Assembly (NCBI RefSeq): GCF_047302425.1
Contig: NZ_CP154855.1
Span: 682,001 to 746,000 of the forward strand
DNA: 64,000 bases
Source: Oceanitalea sp047302425
GTDB lineage: Bacteria; Actinomycetota; Actinomycetes; Actinomycetales; Actinomycetaceae
Reading direction: 5' to 3'
This document shows, piece after piece, positions 15,362 through 24,141 of the stretch (positions within the stretch are counted from its first letter, which is position 1; every line of letters starts with the position of its first letter). A program made the translations under genes and the position numbers. A model generated the notes under the pieces. That model saw only the letters and a list, made by a program, of their open reading frames with translations, was not told where the DNA came from and searched no databases.

Positions 15362-16879
15362 TCAGGCCTGGACGGTCGCCGGCTCGTTGTTCGGGTTCGC
15401 GTCGAGCGAGTCGAGCGTGCCCGCCTTGAGGGCCTCGATGGCGCGGCGCACCCCCTCACCGTAGGCCGGGTCGGCCAGGGTGCAGTTCTGGATGTGCCGC
15501 TCGACGGTCGCGTCGGACGCGCCGTTGATCGCCCGCGCCGTGTTGGCGAAGAGGCGCTGCTGCTCCTCGGGCGTCATGAGCCGGAAGAGGTCGCCGGGCT
15601 GCTCGTAGTAGTTGTTGTCGTCCTCGCGGTAGTCGAACCGGTCGGCGACGGCGCCCACGGCCTGGCTGGGCTCGCGGTAGGCCGGGGCGTTCTGGAGGCG
15701 CCCGTAGCTGTTCGGCGTGTAGCTCGGCATGCTGCCGCCGTTGCCGTCCACCCGGCCCTGGCCGTCGCGGTGGTAGGTGTTGACGAACCGCGCCGCGCGG
15801 GGGGAGTTCACCGGGATCTGGTGGTGGTTGACGCCCAGGCGGTAGCGGGCGGCGTCACCGTAGGAGAACAGGCGGCCCTGGAGCATGCGGTCGGGGGAGT
15901 AGCCGATGCCGGGGACGATGTTCGCCGGCGTGAAGGCGGCCTGCTCGACGTCCTGGAAGTAGTTCTCCGGGTTGCGGTTGAGCTCGAACTCGCCGACCTC
16001 GATGAGCGGGTAGTCCTTCTTCGACCAGACCTTGGTGAGGTCGAAGGGGTGGAAGCGGTAGTTCGCCGCGTCCGCCTCCGGCATGACCTGGATGTAGAAG
16101 GTCCACTTCGGGTAGTCGCCGCGCTCGATGGCCTCGTAGAGGTCGCGCTGGGCGGACTCGCGGTCCTCGGCCACGACCTTGGCGGCCTCGGCGTCGGTGA
16201 GGTTCTTGATGCCCTGCTGGGTGCGGAAGTGGAACTTCACCCAGAAGCGCTCGTTCTGCGCGTTGATGAAGGAGTAGGTGTGTGAGCCGAAGCCGTGCAT
16301 GTGGCGGTAGCCGTCGGGGATGCCGCGGTCGGACATGACGATGGTGACCTGGTGGAGGGCCTCGGGCAGGTTCGTCCAGAAGTCCCAGTTGATCTCGGCG
16401 TCGCGCATGTTGGTGCGCGGGTTGCGCTTGACGGCGCGGTTGAGGTCGGGGAAGTGGTGCGGGTCGCGCAGGAAGAACACCGGGGTGTTGTTCCCGACCA
16501 TGTCCCAGTTGCCCTCCTCGGTGAAGAAGCGCAGGGAGAAGCCGCGGATGTCGCGCTCGGCGTCGGCGGCGCCGCGCTCACCGGCGACCGTGGAGAAGCG
16601 GGCGAACATCTCGGACTGCTTGCCGACCTCGGAGAACAGCGCTGCCTTGCTGTACTTGGTGATGTCCTGCGTGACGGTGAAGGTGCCCCAGGCGCCGGAG
16701 CCCTTGGCGTGCATGCGGCGCTCGGGGATGACCTCGCGGTCGAAGTGGGCGAGCTTCTCGAGGAACCACACGTCCTGGAGCAGCATCGGACCACGCGGGC
16801 CGGCGGTCACGGCGTTGTCGTTGTCCCAGATGGGAGCGCCGGCGGCGGTGGTGAGCGGCAGGTTGTTGTCCGCGGACAT
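15362..16879 (-). CDS. katA: Monofunctional haem catalase
   Basis: Breaks hydrogen peroxide down to water and oxygen in the cytoplasm. The 505-residue length is that of the small-subunit clade. The distal histidine is His57 in RRMHAKGSGAWG, the distal asparagine is Asn130 in DMVGNNTPVFF, and the proximal haem tyrosine is in RLFSYGDAARYRLG near residue 340. It lies 50 bases behind the Fur-family regulator on the same strand, so the two are probably co-transcribed and induced by peroxide. The ATG is preceded by AAGGAGAAT, a strong ribosome site. Confidence 0.97.
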   Translation of the reverse strand: MSADNNLPLTTAAGAPIWDNDNAVTAGPRGPMLLQDVWFLEKLAHFDREVIPERRMHAKGSGAWGTFTVTQDITKYSKAALFSEVGKQSEMFARFSTVAGERGAADAERDIRGFSLRFFTEEGNWDMVGNNTPVFFLRDPHHFPDLNRAVKRNPRTNMRDAEINWDFWTNLPEALHQVTIVMSDRGIPDGYRHMHGFGSHTYSFINAQNERFWVKFHFRTQQGIKNLTDAEAAKVVAEDRESAQRDLYEAIERGDYPKWTFYIQVMPEADAANYRFHPFDLTKVWSKKDYPLIEVGEFELNRNPENYFQDVEQAAFTPANIVPGIGYSPDRMLQGRLFSYGDAARYRLGVNHHQIPVNSPRAARFVNTYHRDGQGRVDGNGGSMPSYTPNSYGRLQNAPAYREPSQAVGAVADRFDYREDDNNYYEQPGDLFRLMTPEEQQRLFANTARAINGASDATVERHIQNCTLADPAYGEGVRRAIEALKAGTLDSLDANPNNEPATVQA

Positions 16880-16929
16880 TCATTCTCCTTGTGTGCGTGC
16901 ATCGGCACGGCGTGCCGAGGTGTGGGTCG

Positions 16930-17349
16930 TCAGGACTGGGCGCGGCAGGCGGGGCAGGTGCCCCAGTAGATGACCTCGGCCGCATCGATCGAGAAGCCGT
17001 GGTCGTCGCTCGCCGTCAGGCAGGGGGCGTGCCCGACGGCGCAGGGCACGTCGCCGATGTCGCCGCACGTGCGGCACACCACGTGGTGGTGGTTGTCCTC
17101 GCGGAAGAGCTCGAAGCGGCCGGGGGACCCGTCCGGCTCGATCCTCCGCAGGAGCCGCACGTCCGTCAGGGCGTGCAGGACGTCGTAGACCGCCTGGGTG
17201 GACACAGTCCCGAGACGCTCCTTGACGCGGCGCCGGATCTCCTCCGCCGTCGCGTGGGGGTGCGCCTCGACCTCGGCGAGGACCGCGAGGCGCGGAGCGG
17301 TGACCCGGAGGTCGGCTGCGCGCAGCAGCTCGGCGTGGTCGGTGGGCAT
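16930..17349 (-). CDS. Fur family transcriptional regulator (FurA/PerR-like), catalase-linked
   Basis: A 139-residue Fur-family repressor with an N-terminal winged helix (about residues 5-80; TAPRLAVLAEVEAHP, TVSTQAVYDVLHAL) and a C-terminal metal-binding dimer domain. The regulatory-site ligands are in DNHHHVVCRTCGD and the structural zinc site uses CxxC in CRTC and CPAC. Its position directly before katA is the FurA-catalase arrangement of actinobacteria, in which the regulator senses peroxide through bound metal and represses itself and the catalase. A leaderless -10 and a well-spaced -35 lie immediately upstream. Confidence 0.92.
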   Translation of the reverse strand: MPTDHAELLRAADLRVTAPRLAVLAEVEAHPHATAEEIRRRVKERLGTVSTQAVYDVLHALTDVRLLRRIEPDGSPGRFELFREDNHHHVVCRTCGDIGDVPCAVGHAPCLTASDDHGFSIDAAEVIYWGTCPACRAQS

Positions 17350-17355
17350 GGCCCC

Positions 17356-17390
17356 ACCCTAGTCCCGAGACTGGAATGACTCAAGTATTG
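17356..17390 (-). promoter_or_regulatory. Promoter and probable operator of the fur-katA operon
   Basis: Minus strand: -35 TTGAGT (17379-17384), a 17-base spacer, -10 TAGGGT (17356-17361), then six bases to the ATG. The CTTGAGTCATTCCAG segment over the -35 closely resembles, as I recall it, the AT-rich site bound by mycobacterial FurA at its own promoter, so autoregulation is likely. Confidence 0.7.
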
Positions 17391-17450
17391 GCACCTGTCA
17401 GGACGGCGTCCGGGGTGTGGCGCTCGGCACAGCGGCGCCCAGCGGCGTGC

Positions 17451-17456
17451 CATCAT
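17451..17456 (+). promoter_or_regulatory. -10 element of the GNAT gene, leaderless type
   Basis: CATCAT is six bases before the GTG at 17463. Confidence 0.45.
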
Positions 17457-17462
17457 CGGGCG

Positions 17463-18014
17463 GTGAGTACGAGCGGCGCCTACCCCGAGGGGACCGAGAA
17501 GCCGTCGGTCATCGTCCGGCCGGCGCTGCCCTCCGACGCGCGCCGCATCTTCGAGCTCGTCGCGCCCTACGCGGAGAAGCGCATCCTCATCGCCAAGGAG
17601 CTCATCAGCTACTTCGAGGCGATCCAGGAGTTCCTCGTCGCCGAGCTCCCCGACGAGGACGGCCAGTGGCAGGTCGTGGGCTGCGGCGCGCTCCACGTCA
17701 TGTGGGACGACATCGCCGAGGTCCGTACCCTCGCCGTCGACCTCGACCACCAGCGGCGGGGGGTCGGCTGGCACGTCCTCACCGCCCTCATCGAGCGCGC
17801 CCGGGTGCTCGGCCTCAAGCGGGTGTTCTGCCTCACCTTCGAGGTCGAGTTCTTCCGCCGGATGGGCTTCGAGGTCATCGAGGGCACCCCCGTGGGCACC
17901 GACGTCTACGCCCAGATGCTGCGCTCCCACGACGACGGCATCGCCGAGTTCCTCGACCTCGCGCGGGTCAAGCCCAACACCCTGGGCAACTCGCGCATGC
18001 TGCTCGAGCTCTAG
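17463..18014 (+). CDS. Amino-acid N-acetyltransferase (GNAT; N-acetylglutamate synthase-like)
   Basis: A 183-residue single-domain GNAT enzyme. The acetyl-CoA loop is DHQRRGVGWHVLTALIERA near residues 97-115, preceded by the EVRTLAVD strand; FCLTFEVEFFRRMGFEVI and the C-terminal KPNTLGNSRMLLEL fit the short amino-acid N-acetyltransferases that replace ArgA in actinobacteria (Mycobacterium tuberculosis Rv2747 type). These make N-acetylglutamate, the first step to arginine. No other arginine gene is nearby, so the substrate rests on family resemblance. GTG start chosen from the -10 spacing. Confidence 0.82.
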   Translation: MSTSGAYPEGTEKPSVIVRPALPSDARRIFELVAPYAEKRILIAKELISYFEAIQEFLVAELPDEDGQWQVVGCGALHVMWDDIAEVRTLAVDLDHQRRGVGWHVLTALIERARVLGLKRVFCLTFEVEFFRRMGFEVIEGTPVGTDVYAQMLRSHDDGIAEFLDLARVKPNTLGNSRMLLEL

Positions 18015-18457
18015 CGCGGCAGGCGCCGCCGCAGGACAAGGACGACGACGGCGAGCTGGGCCGTCACCGCCCCCAGTGCGAGGAACAGCACGGTCCGGCC
18101 CGGCTCGGCCAGGGACCAGCCGAGCGCGGCCCCGACGCTCCACACGAGCACCGCGCGCACGACCCACCGCAGCCGGTCCCGCACCGCTCCGACGACGGCC
18201 GCGAGCTCCGCGCCGGTGAGGGCGCCGCGCAGCCCGAGAGCGGCGACGGACGCCCCGACGAGCGCGAGCAGCTGGCCGCCGCCGAGGATGGTGAGGGTCG
18301 GCCCGGAGAGAGCCGGCTCGGAGCCGCTGAGCGCGAGGATCGCCGCGGCGACGACGGCCAGACCGAGGCAGGCGGCACCGCAGCCGACGACGGCGTCGCG
18401 CAGCGCGCGGATGGTGCGTGCCAGCCGGACGTCCGGCGGGACCGAGAGGCTCTCCAC
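18011..18457 (-). CDS. Hypothetical four-helix membrane protein
   Basis: A 148-residue protein with four predicted membrane helices (about residues 21-44, 53-78, 93-115 and 120-142) and a short N-terminus. No family is recognised. A TAGGGT hexamer six bases before the GTG start suggests a leaderless transcript. It overlaps the end of the converging GNAT gene by four bases and diverges from a lipoprotein gene. Confidence 0.65.
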   Translation of the reverse strand: MESLSVPPDVRLARTIRALRDAVVGCGAACLGLAVVAAAILALSGSEPALSGPTLTILGGGQLLALVGASVAALGLRGALTGAELAAVVGAVRDRLRWVVRAVLVWSVGAALGWSLAEPGRTVLFLALGAVTAQLAVVVLVLRRRLPR

Positions 18458-18463
18458 ACCGGC

Positions 18464-18469
18464 ACCCTA
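18464..18469 (-). promoter_or_regulatory. -10 element of the four-helix membrane protein gene, leaderless type
   Basis: Minus strand TAGGGT, six bases before the GTG at 18457. Confidence 0.55.
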
Positions 18470-18527
18470 CGCGGCCGTCCCGCCGCCACCGCCACCGCTC
18501 CCGCGCGCGGGCCGTCGGTCACGCTCG

Positions 18528-18533
18528 TAACCT
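18528..18533 (+). promoter_or_regulatory. -10 element of the lipoprotein gene, leaderless type
   Basis: TAACCT is seven bases before the ATG at 18541. Confidence 0.55.
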
Positions 18534-18540
18534 CGGGAGC

Positions 18541-19029
18541 ATGAGACGCCGAGCCGCCCTCTCCGCGGTCCTGCTCCTCACCGTCGCCGCTGCCTGCAGC
18601 ACCAACGACGAGGAGTCGCTCGAGCGCCCGACGAACGCGGAGGAGCGTGACAGCGAGCAGCTCGCCACGTGCGAGGCCTTCTACGAGGGCACCGGGACAC
18701 CGCTGGCCGAGCGCGCCGAGGCCGCCCGCTCGGCCCTCGGGTCCGGCGAGGTCGTCGACACCGAGACGTACACGGAGATCAACGCCCTCGAGCAGCGGCT
18801 GCGGGAGCTCTCGGAGGACGCGCACGTCGAGATGGTGCCGGTCATCGCCCAGGTCGTCGCCCCGTTCACCGCCGCGGTCACCGCGGTCAACGAGGCGGGG
18901 GAGCAGGAGGTCCCCGAGGGGGAGGAGGCGCCCTTCCCGGACCTCAGCACGATCGACGTCACCGAGTCCGCCGAGGCGCAGGGCCTGCTCGAGGAGATGT
19001 GCGCGGACGCCGGGTACGAGGCCGGCTAG
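18541..19029 (+). CDS. Hypothetical lipoprotein
   Basis: A 162-residue protein with a lipoprotein signal peptide (RRRAALSAVLLLTVAAACS, lipidated Cys predicted at residue 19). The mature part is acidic and mostly helical, with two cysteines (ATCEAF and EEMCADAG) that could form a disulfide. I do not recognise a family. It is exported and anchored to the outer face of the membrane. It converges on mutY with a one-base gap between the stop codons. Confidence 0.7.
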   Translation: MRRRAALSAVLLLTVAAACSTNDEESLERPTNAEERDSEQLATCEAFYEGTGTPLAERAEAARSALGSGEVVDTETYTEINALEQRLRELSEDAHVEMVPVIAQVVAPFTAAVTAVNEAGEQEVPEGEEAPFPDLSTIDVTESAEAQGLLEEMCADAGYEAG

Positions 19030-19030
19030 C

Positions 19031-19921
19031 TCAGCCGGGCAGCGCCCACCGGCCCGGGGAGGGCTCGGCGACGAGGCCGTCGGTGTGCAGGGAGGCCAGG
19101 GCCCGCGCCGCCTGGGCGGGGTCCGCGGCACCTTCGCGCAGCGGGGCGAGCAGCTCCTTGGTGCCGAGCGTGGCGCCGTCGGGCAGCTCACGCAGGCGCG
19201 CCATGAGCCGCCCGCGCGCCTGGCGGTCCGTGCCGTGCCACGCCTGGGTGCGGCGCCGGCCGGCGAGCTCGTCCGGCGGGCAGCCGGCCCGGCGCCAGCG
19301 GCAGTGCTCCGCCAGCGGGCAGGCGCCGCAGCGCGGGGACCGGGCGGTGCAGACCAGGGCGCCGAGCTCCATGACGCCCTCGTTCCAGCGCACCGAGGCG
19401 GCCGGGTCCGCCGGCAGCAGCTCCGCGGCACCGGCCCGCTCGCCGGCGGTGAGGCCGGGCGGTGGCAGCGCCCGGCCGGCCACGACCCGGCCGAGCACGC
19501 GGCGCACGTTCGTGTCCAGGACCAGCGCCCGCCCGCGGTGGGCGAAGCTGACGACGGCGGCGGCCGTGTAGGCCCCGACGGCCGGCAGGGCGAGCAGCTC
19601 CTCCTCCGTCGCGGGCACCACGCCGCCGAAGCGCGCGACGATCTCCGCGGCGCACTCGCGCAGCCGCAGCGCCCGGCGCGGGTAGCCGAGCCGCTGCCAG
19701 GCGCGCAGCACGTCCGCCGGGGCGGCCGCGGCCAGGTCCGCGGGCGTGGGCCAGCGTGCCATCCACTGCTCCCACGCCGGGGCCACCCGCGCGACGGGCG
19801 TCTGCTGGGACATGACCTCGCTGACGAGGACGCCCCACGGCGTCGTGCCGGGACGGCGCCACGGGAGGTCGCGGGAGTGGGCGGCGAACCAGGCGGCCAC
19901 CGGGGCGTGGAGGTCGGGCAT
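19031..19921 (-). CDS. mutY: A/G-specific adenine glycosylase
   Basis: Removes adenine mispaired with 8-oxoguanine. The 296-residue protein has the catalytic Glu35 in SEVMSQQT, the helix-hairpin-helix LPAVGAYTAAAV with the catalytic aspartate in LDTNVRRV, and the four-cysteine iron-sulfur cluster in CTARSPRCGACPLAEHC. The part after the cluster is short and I see no full Nudix-like C-terminal domain, as in other short actinobacterial MutY proteins. The ATG at 19921 is preferred to a start 78 bases upstream because the added residues do not resemble MutY. Confidence 0.93.
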   Translation of the reverse strand: MPDLHAPVAAWFAAHSRDLPWRRPGTTPWGVLVSEVMSQQTPVARVAPAWEQWMARWPTPADLAAAAPADVLRAWQRLGYPRRALRLRECAAEIVARFGGVVPATEEELLALPAVGAYTAAAVVSFAHRGRALVLDTNVRRVLGRVVAGRALPPPGLTAGERAGAAELLPADPAASVRWNEGVMELGALVCTARSPRCGACPLAEHCRWRRAGCPPDELAGRRRTQAWHGTDRQARGRLMARLRELPDGATLGTKELLAPLREGAADPAQAARALASLHTDGLVAEPSPGRWALPG

Positions 19922-19978
19922 CGCCACCAGTGTGCCCCGTCCCGGCGAGCCTTCCGGGACGGTGGCGGCGTGGGTGTC

Positions 19979-19984
19979 TACCGT
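19979..19984 (+). promoter_or_regulatory. -10 element of the gene at 19992, leaderless type
   Basis: TACCGT is seven bases before the GTG at 19992. Confidence 0.55.
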
Positions 19985-19991
19985 CGGAGCC

Positions 19992-20579
19992 GTGAGCACC
20001 TCAGGACCCGCACGGCGACCGGCGCGGCCCTCGGCCGCCGTCTACCGGCGCCGGCGCCTCGTCGCGCTGCTGCTCCTGCTCCTCGTCGTGGCCGGTGTCG
20101 TGTGGGGCGTCACCGCCCTGCTCGGCAGCCGGGACGCGACCCCCGCCGCCACGGCGGACCCCACCGAGGAGAGCACCGGCGCGCCGGAGCCGTCACCCGG
20201 CGAGGTGGCGGCGTGCGAGGGGGCGGACGTCGAGGCGGACTTCGCCATCGAGCCCACCGCCGCCGAGGTGGGCGCGGAGGTCACGGTGCGCAACACCGGT
20301 GACGCCCCGTGCCTGCTCGACGCCGGGCCGGGCACGCTCGTCGCCTCGGTCACCTCGGGCAACGACGCCGTGTGGAGCTCGGCGCACTGCGCAGGCGACG
20401 CGACGAACAAGCTGCTCCTCGACGCCGGCGGCACGACCCCCGTCACGGTCACCTGGGACGGGCACCGCTCGGCGGAGGGCTGCCCCGGAGGTCAGCCGCA
20501 GGCCGGGCCTGGCACCTACCGCCTGGCCCTCGAGCTGGCGGGCGACCCGCTGGGCACGGAGGCCTTCACCCTGGGCTGA
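19992..20579 (+). CDS. Hypothetical membrane-anchored extracytoplasmic protein
   Basis: A 195-residue protein: a basic N-terminus, one membrane helix (about residues 22-44), a Thr/Pro/Glu-rich linker and a beta-rich domain (about 75-195) with cysteines in AACEG, APCLLD, AHCAGD and EGCPGG. Four cysteines in an extracytoplasmic domain suggest two disulfides. The domain resembles the DUF4232-like fold in pattern (NTGDAPCLLDAGPG), but I cannot assign it firmly. It diverges from mutY and converges on disA. Confidence 0.68.
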   Translation: MSTSGPARRPARPSAAVYRRRRLVALLLLLLVVAGVVWGVTALLGSRDATPAATADPTEESTGAPEPSPGEVAACEGADVEADFAIEPTAAEVGAEVTVRNTGDAPCLLDAGPGTLVASVTSGNDAVWSSAHCAGDATNKLLLDAGGTTPVTVTWDGHRSAEGCPGGQPQAGPGTYRLALELAGDPLGTEAFTLG

Positions 20580-20586
20580 GCAGGGC

Positions 20587-21660
20587 TCAGACGTAGCGCT
20601 CGAGGATCGAGGACTCCGCCAGGCGGGACAGGCCCTCCCGCACCGAGCGGGCACGCTGCGGACCGACGCCGTCCACCTGCTGGAGGTCCTCGGTGCTCGC
20701 GGCGAGCAGCTTCTGCAGCGGCCCCAGGTGCTCGACGAGCGCGCTGACCACCGCGGAGGGCAGGCGGGGGATGCGCGAGAGCATCCGGTAGCCGCGCGGG
20801 CTCAGGGGGTCGTCGAGGGACTGGCCGTCCGGGCCGCCGATGCCGAGCGCGCGGGCGATCGCCGACATCTCGATGAGCTCGGCGGAGGAGAGCGCGGCCA
20901 GCCGCGTGAGCACACCGGTGACGTTGTCGGCGGCCCGGGCGCTGTAGTCGCGGATGATGAACTCGCGGTCCGGGGCGAGCCCGCCGATGAGCTCGTCGAG
21001 CTGGAGGGACAGCAGCCGCCCGTCGGCGCCGAGCTCGATGACGTAGCCGTCGATCTCGGCGGAGATCCGCGAGACCATCTCGAGGCGCTGGACGACGGTC
21101 GTGACGTCACGGACGGTGACGAGGTCCTCGATCTCGAGGGCGGCGAGCGTGCCGGACACCTCGTCGAGCCGCATCTTGTAGCGCTCGAGGGTGGCCAGGG
21201 CCTGGTGGGCGCGGGAGAGGATTGCGCTGGAGTCCTCGACGACGTGCCGCACGCCGTCGACGTAGAGCGCGACGATCCGCATCGACTGGCTCACGGTGAT
21301 GACCGGGTAGCCGGTCTGCTTGGCCACGCGCTCCGCGGTGCGGTGGCGCATGCCGGACTCGCTGGTCTCGACGCTGGTGTCGGGCATGAGCTGGACGTTG
21401 GCCCGGCGGATCCGCTGGCGGGCGTAGTCGACGACGACGGCGCCGTCCATCTTCGCCAGCTCGCGCAGCCGGGTGGCGGAGAACTCGACGTCGAGGTCGA
21501 AGCCGCCGGAGCAGATCGTCTCGACGAGGTCGTCGTAGCCGAGGACGATGAGCGCCCCGGTGCGGCCGCGCAGGATCCGCTCGAGGCCGTCCCGCAGCTC
21601 GGTGCCCGGTGCGACGGCCTGCAGGGTGGCGCGCAGCAGCGTGTCGGCCTGCTCAGGCAC
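20587..21660 (-). CDS. disA: DNA integrity scanning diadenylate cyclase
   Basis: DisA makes cyclic di-AMP from two ATP and scans DNA for branched structures. The 357-residue protein has the N-terminal DAC domain with catalytic DGA at residues 72-74 and RHR at 105-107, a helical linker, and a C-terminal helix-hairpin-helix domain (VDGVGPQRARSVREGL near residue 325). The GTG start has a GAGGAGAG ribosome site. It lies 48 bases downstream of radA on the same strand, a conserved pairing; RadA inhibits DisA in Bacillus and mycobacteria. A K+ transport pair lies 3 kb upstream on the same strand. Confidence 0.97.
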   Translation of the reverse strand: MPEQADTLLRATLQAVAPGTELRDGLERILRGRTGALIVLGYDDLVETICSGGFDLDVEFSATRLRELAKMDGAVVVDYARQRIRRANVQLMPDTSVETSESGMRHRTAERVAKQTGYPVITVSQSMRIVALYVDGVRHVVEDSSAILSRAHQALATLERYKMRLDEVSGTLAALEIEDLVTVRDVTTVVQRLEMVSRISAEIDGYVIELGADGRLLSLQLDELIGGLAPDREFIIRDYSARAADNVTGVLTRLAALSSAELIEMSAIARALGIGGPDGQSLDDPLSPRGYRMLSRIPRLPSAVVSALVEHLGPLQKLLAASTEDLQQVDGVGPQRARSVREGLSRLAESSILERYV

Positions 21661-21708
21661 GGGCTCTCCTCGGGTCGTGTGCGGAGCGCCGCTCGCACGC
21701 CCCGGGGG

Positions 21709-23142
21709 TCATCTTACGGCGCGCACGTGCGGCCCAGAACCTTCCGGCGCCCGCATCGGTGGCGGTGCCTCGGGAAGGGCGGCGAGGAGCGCCTCGTGGA
21801 TGTTGGCGACCGGCAGCACCGAGACGCCGGGGACCGGCTTGAGCTGGTCGGCCCCGTGGCGGGGGACGAGCGCGATGGTGAAGCCGAGCCGGGCGGCCTC
21901 GCTCAGGCGGCGCTGGACACCGACCGTGGCGCGGACGTCACCGGTGAGCCCGACCTCCCCGATCGCGACGACTCCGCCGAGGAGGGCCCGGTCCGCGGCC
22001 GCGGAGGTGATGGCGAGGGCGACGGCGAGGTCCACCGCCGGCTCCACCGCGCGTGCCCCGCCGACGGTGGAGACGTAGACGTCCCGCCCGGACAGGTCCA
22101 GACCGACGCGCGCCTGGAGGACGGCGAGGGTCATCGAGGTGCGGGAGCCGTCCAGCCCGGAGGTGGTGCGGCGCGGGTTGCTCAGCGAGCTGGCGGCCAC
22201 GAGCGCCTGGATCTCGGTGGGCATGGGCCGGCGGCCCTCGAGGCTGACCGAGGCGCAGGTGCCGGGCACCGCCGTGGTGCGCGACTCGGAGAGGAACAGG
22301 CCCGACGGGTCGGGCAGCCCGCTGATGCCGGAGTCGGTCAGCTCGAAGCAGCCGACCTCGTCGGTGGGCCCGTAGCGGTTCTTCGTGGCGCGCAGCAGGC
22401 GCAGGCGTGAGTGGCGGTCGCCGTCGAACTGGCAGACGACGTCGACGAGGTGCTCGAGCACGCGCGGCCCGGCGAGCGAGCCGTCCTTGGTCACGTGGCC
22501 GACGAGGATGACCGGCACGTGGCGCCGCTTGGCCGCGCCGATGAGGGCCGCGGCGACCTCCCGGACCTGGCTCACCCCGCCGGCGGCGCCGTCCACCTCG
22601 GCCGAGGAGATGGTCTGGACGGAGTCGACGACGACGAGCGAGGGATCGGCGGCCTCGATGTGCCCGAGGACGGTGGCGAGGTCGTTCTCGGCGGTGAGGA
22701 GGAGGCGCTCGGCCATCGCCCCGATGCGCTCGGCGCGCAGGCGCACCTGGCTGGCCGACTCCTCGCCCGTCACGTAGAGCACCGAGCCGGTGCCGTGCTC
22801 GGCCGCCCGGGCCGCGACGTCGAGCAGGAGCGTGGACTTGCCCGCGCCGGGCTCGCCGGCGAGGAGGACGACGGCGCCGGGCACGATCCCGCCGCCGAGG
22901 ACGCGGTCGAGCTCACCGACGCCGGTGGGGCGGGCGCGGGCGGTGTCGACGTCGACCTCGCCGATGGGCTGGGCGGCGAGGGCCGGCCGGGCGGGGGAGG
23001 GAGCGCGGCTGCCGGCGGGCGCGCCCGCCTCGCTCACGGTGCCCCAGGCCTGGCACTCCCCGCAGCGGCCTACCCACTTGGCCGTGCTCCAGCCGCACTC
23101 GGTGCACCGGTAGGCGGGGCGCTGGGTCTTGGTCGATGCCAT
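21709..23142 (-). CDS. radA: DNA repair protein RadA
   Basis: A DnaB-like branch-migration helicase acting in recombination. The 477-residue protein has a zinc finger with Cys13, Cys16, Cys27 and Cys30, a RecA-like ATPase with Walker A GEPGAGKST (96-104), the RadA-specific KNRYGPTDEVG motif, and a C-terminal Lon-protease-like domain (about 340-460) ending LPVANIHEALLAAL. A TACCGT hexamer six bases before the ATG indicates a leaderless mRNA that probably continues into disA. Confidence 0.96.
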   Translation of the reverse strand: MASTKTQRPAYRCTECGWSTAKWVGRCGECQAWGTVSEAGAPAGSRAPSPARPALAAQPIGEVDVDTARARPTGVGELDRVLGGGIVPGAVVLLAGEPGAGKSTLLLDVAARAAEHGTGSVLYVTGEESASQVRLRAERIGAMAERLLLTAENDLATVLGHIEAADPSLVVVDSVQTISSAEVDGAAGGVSQVREVAAALIGAAKRRHVPVILVGHVTKDGSLAGPRVLEHLVDVVCQFDGDRHSRLRLLRATKNRYGPTDEVGCFELTDSGISGLPDPSGLFLSESRTTAVPGTCASVSLEGRRPMPTEIQALVAASSLSNPRRTTSGLDGSRTSMTLAVLQARVGLDLSGRDVYVSTVGGARAVEPAVDLAVALAITSAAADRALLGGVVAIGEVGLTGDVRATVGVQRRLSEAARLGFTIALVPRHGADQLKPVPGVSVLPVANIHEALLAALPEAPPPMRAPEGSGPHVRAVR

Positions 23143-23148
23143 GGGGTG

Positions 23149-23154
23149 ACGGTA
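23149..23154 (-). promoter_or_regulatory. -10 element of radA, leaderless type
   Basis: Minus strand TACCGT, six bases before the ATG at 23142. Confidence 0.55.
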
Positions 23155-23187
23155 GCCCGGGCCACCGACACGGCGGCCCGGGCCGGC

Positions 23188-24081
23188 TCAGGCGGTGGGG
23201 AGCGCGTCGATGCTCAGCGTCAGCGTGTGCTCCTGGCCCGGCTCCAGCACGACGAGGTCGGTGCCGGAGTTGAAGGCGTCGGGCGGGCAGGTCATCGGCT
23301 CCACGGCCACGCCGCGGCGGTCGACCTTCTCCCCGGAGTACACCTGCACCCACGGCGCGTCCGCGTGCATGCGGGCGACGAACGGCGTGCCCGGGTGCTC
23401 GAGGGTCACGGTCCAGCCGCCCTCGGGCAGGCCGGTGTAGGCGTGGTCGATGCGGCGCCCGCCCAGCGGGCGCGGCTCGCGCAGGTCGAGGTCGCCGGAC
23501 ACCTCGCGCAGGCCCACCGGCGCCAGCCGCTCGTCGACCTCGAGGACCCGCGCGCCGGGCGCGCTGAGCGTGCACTCGTCCACCGGCGCGAGGTCGCAGG
23601 TGAGGTAGGGGTGGGTGGAGGAGCCGTAGGGCGCGGGGGTGTCACCGAGGTTGGTCGACGTGATGCTCACCGTGAGGCCGGTCGCGGCGTCGAGCCGGTA
23701 GGTGACGCTTGAGCGCAGCCAGAAGGGGTAGCCGTAGCGGGGCGGGAGCTCGGCGGTCAGGGTGACCTCGTCCGCGGTGGCGGCGGCGACGTCCCAGGCC
23801 ACCCAGCACAGCAGCCCGTGGAGGGCGGCGCCGGTCTCGTGCTCGTTGACCGGCACCTCGTGGGTCTCGCCGGCGAAGTCGTAGCGCCCGCCGGTGATCC
23901 GGTTGGGCCACGGCACGAGCGTCTTGCCCAGGTACCCCACGGGCAGTTCGGCGGGGTCGTGCCCGACGACGACGTGCCGGCCGCGCCAGGTGAGCCCGGC
24001 CAGGCCGGCGCCCACGCTGACGACGGTCGCACGGTAGTCACCGGCAACGAGGGTGAGGACTTCTCCTCCGGGGGTGGTCAC
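23188..24081 (-). CDS. Aldose 1-epimerase family protein
   Basis: A 297-residue beta-sandwich protein of the galactose mutarotase family. Conserved blocks include VPWPNRITGG, a likely catalytic histidine in ALHGL, the second in SSTHPYL, and the glutamate in VAVEPMTCPPDAFNSG. It would interconvert the anomers of a sugar or sugar phosphate; the exact sugar is not clear. The GTG start has an AGGAAGGA ribosome site. No sugar genes adjoin it. Confidence 0.87.
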   Translation of the reverse strand: MTTPGGEVLTLVAGDYRATVVSVGAGLAGLTWRGRHVVVGHDPAELPVGYLGKTLVPWPNRITGGRYDFAGETHEVPVNEHETGAALHGLLCWVAWDVAAATADEVTLTAELPPRYGYPFWLRSSVTYRLDAATGLTVSITSTNLGDTPAPYGSSTHPYLTCDLAPVDECTLSAPGARVLEVDERLAPVGLREVSGDLDLREPRPLGGRRIDHAYTGLPEGGWTVTLEHPGTPFVARMHADAPWVQVYSGEKVDRRGVAVEPMTCPPDAFNSGTDLVVLEPGQEHTLTLSIDALPTA

Positions 24082-24141
24082 GTCGTCGTCCTTCCTGGCG
24101 CCACCGGGGCGTGAGCGCTCACATGCATCCTAGGCGGGCCC

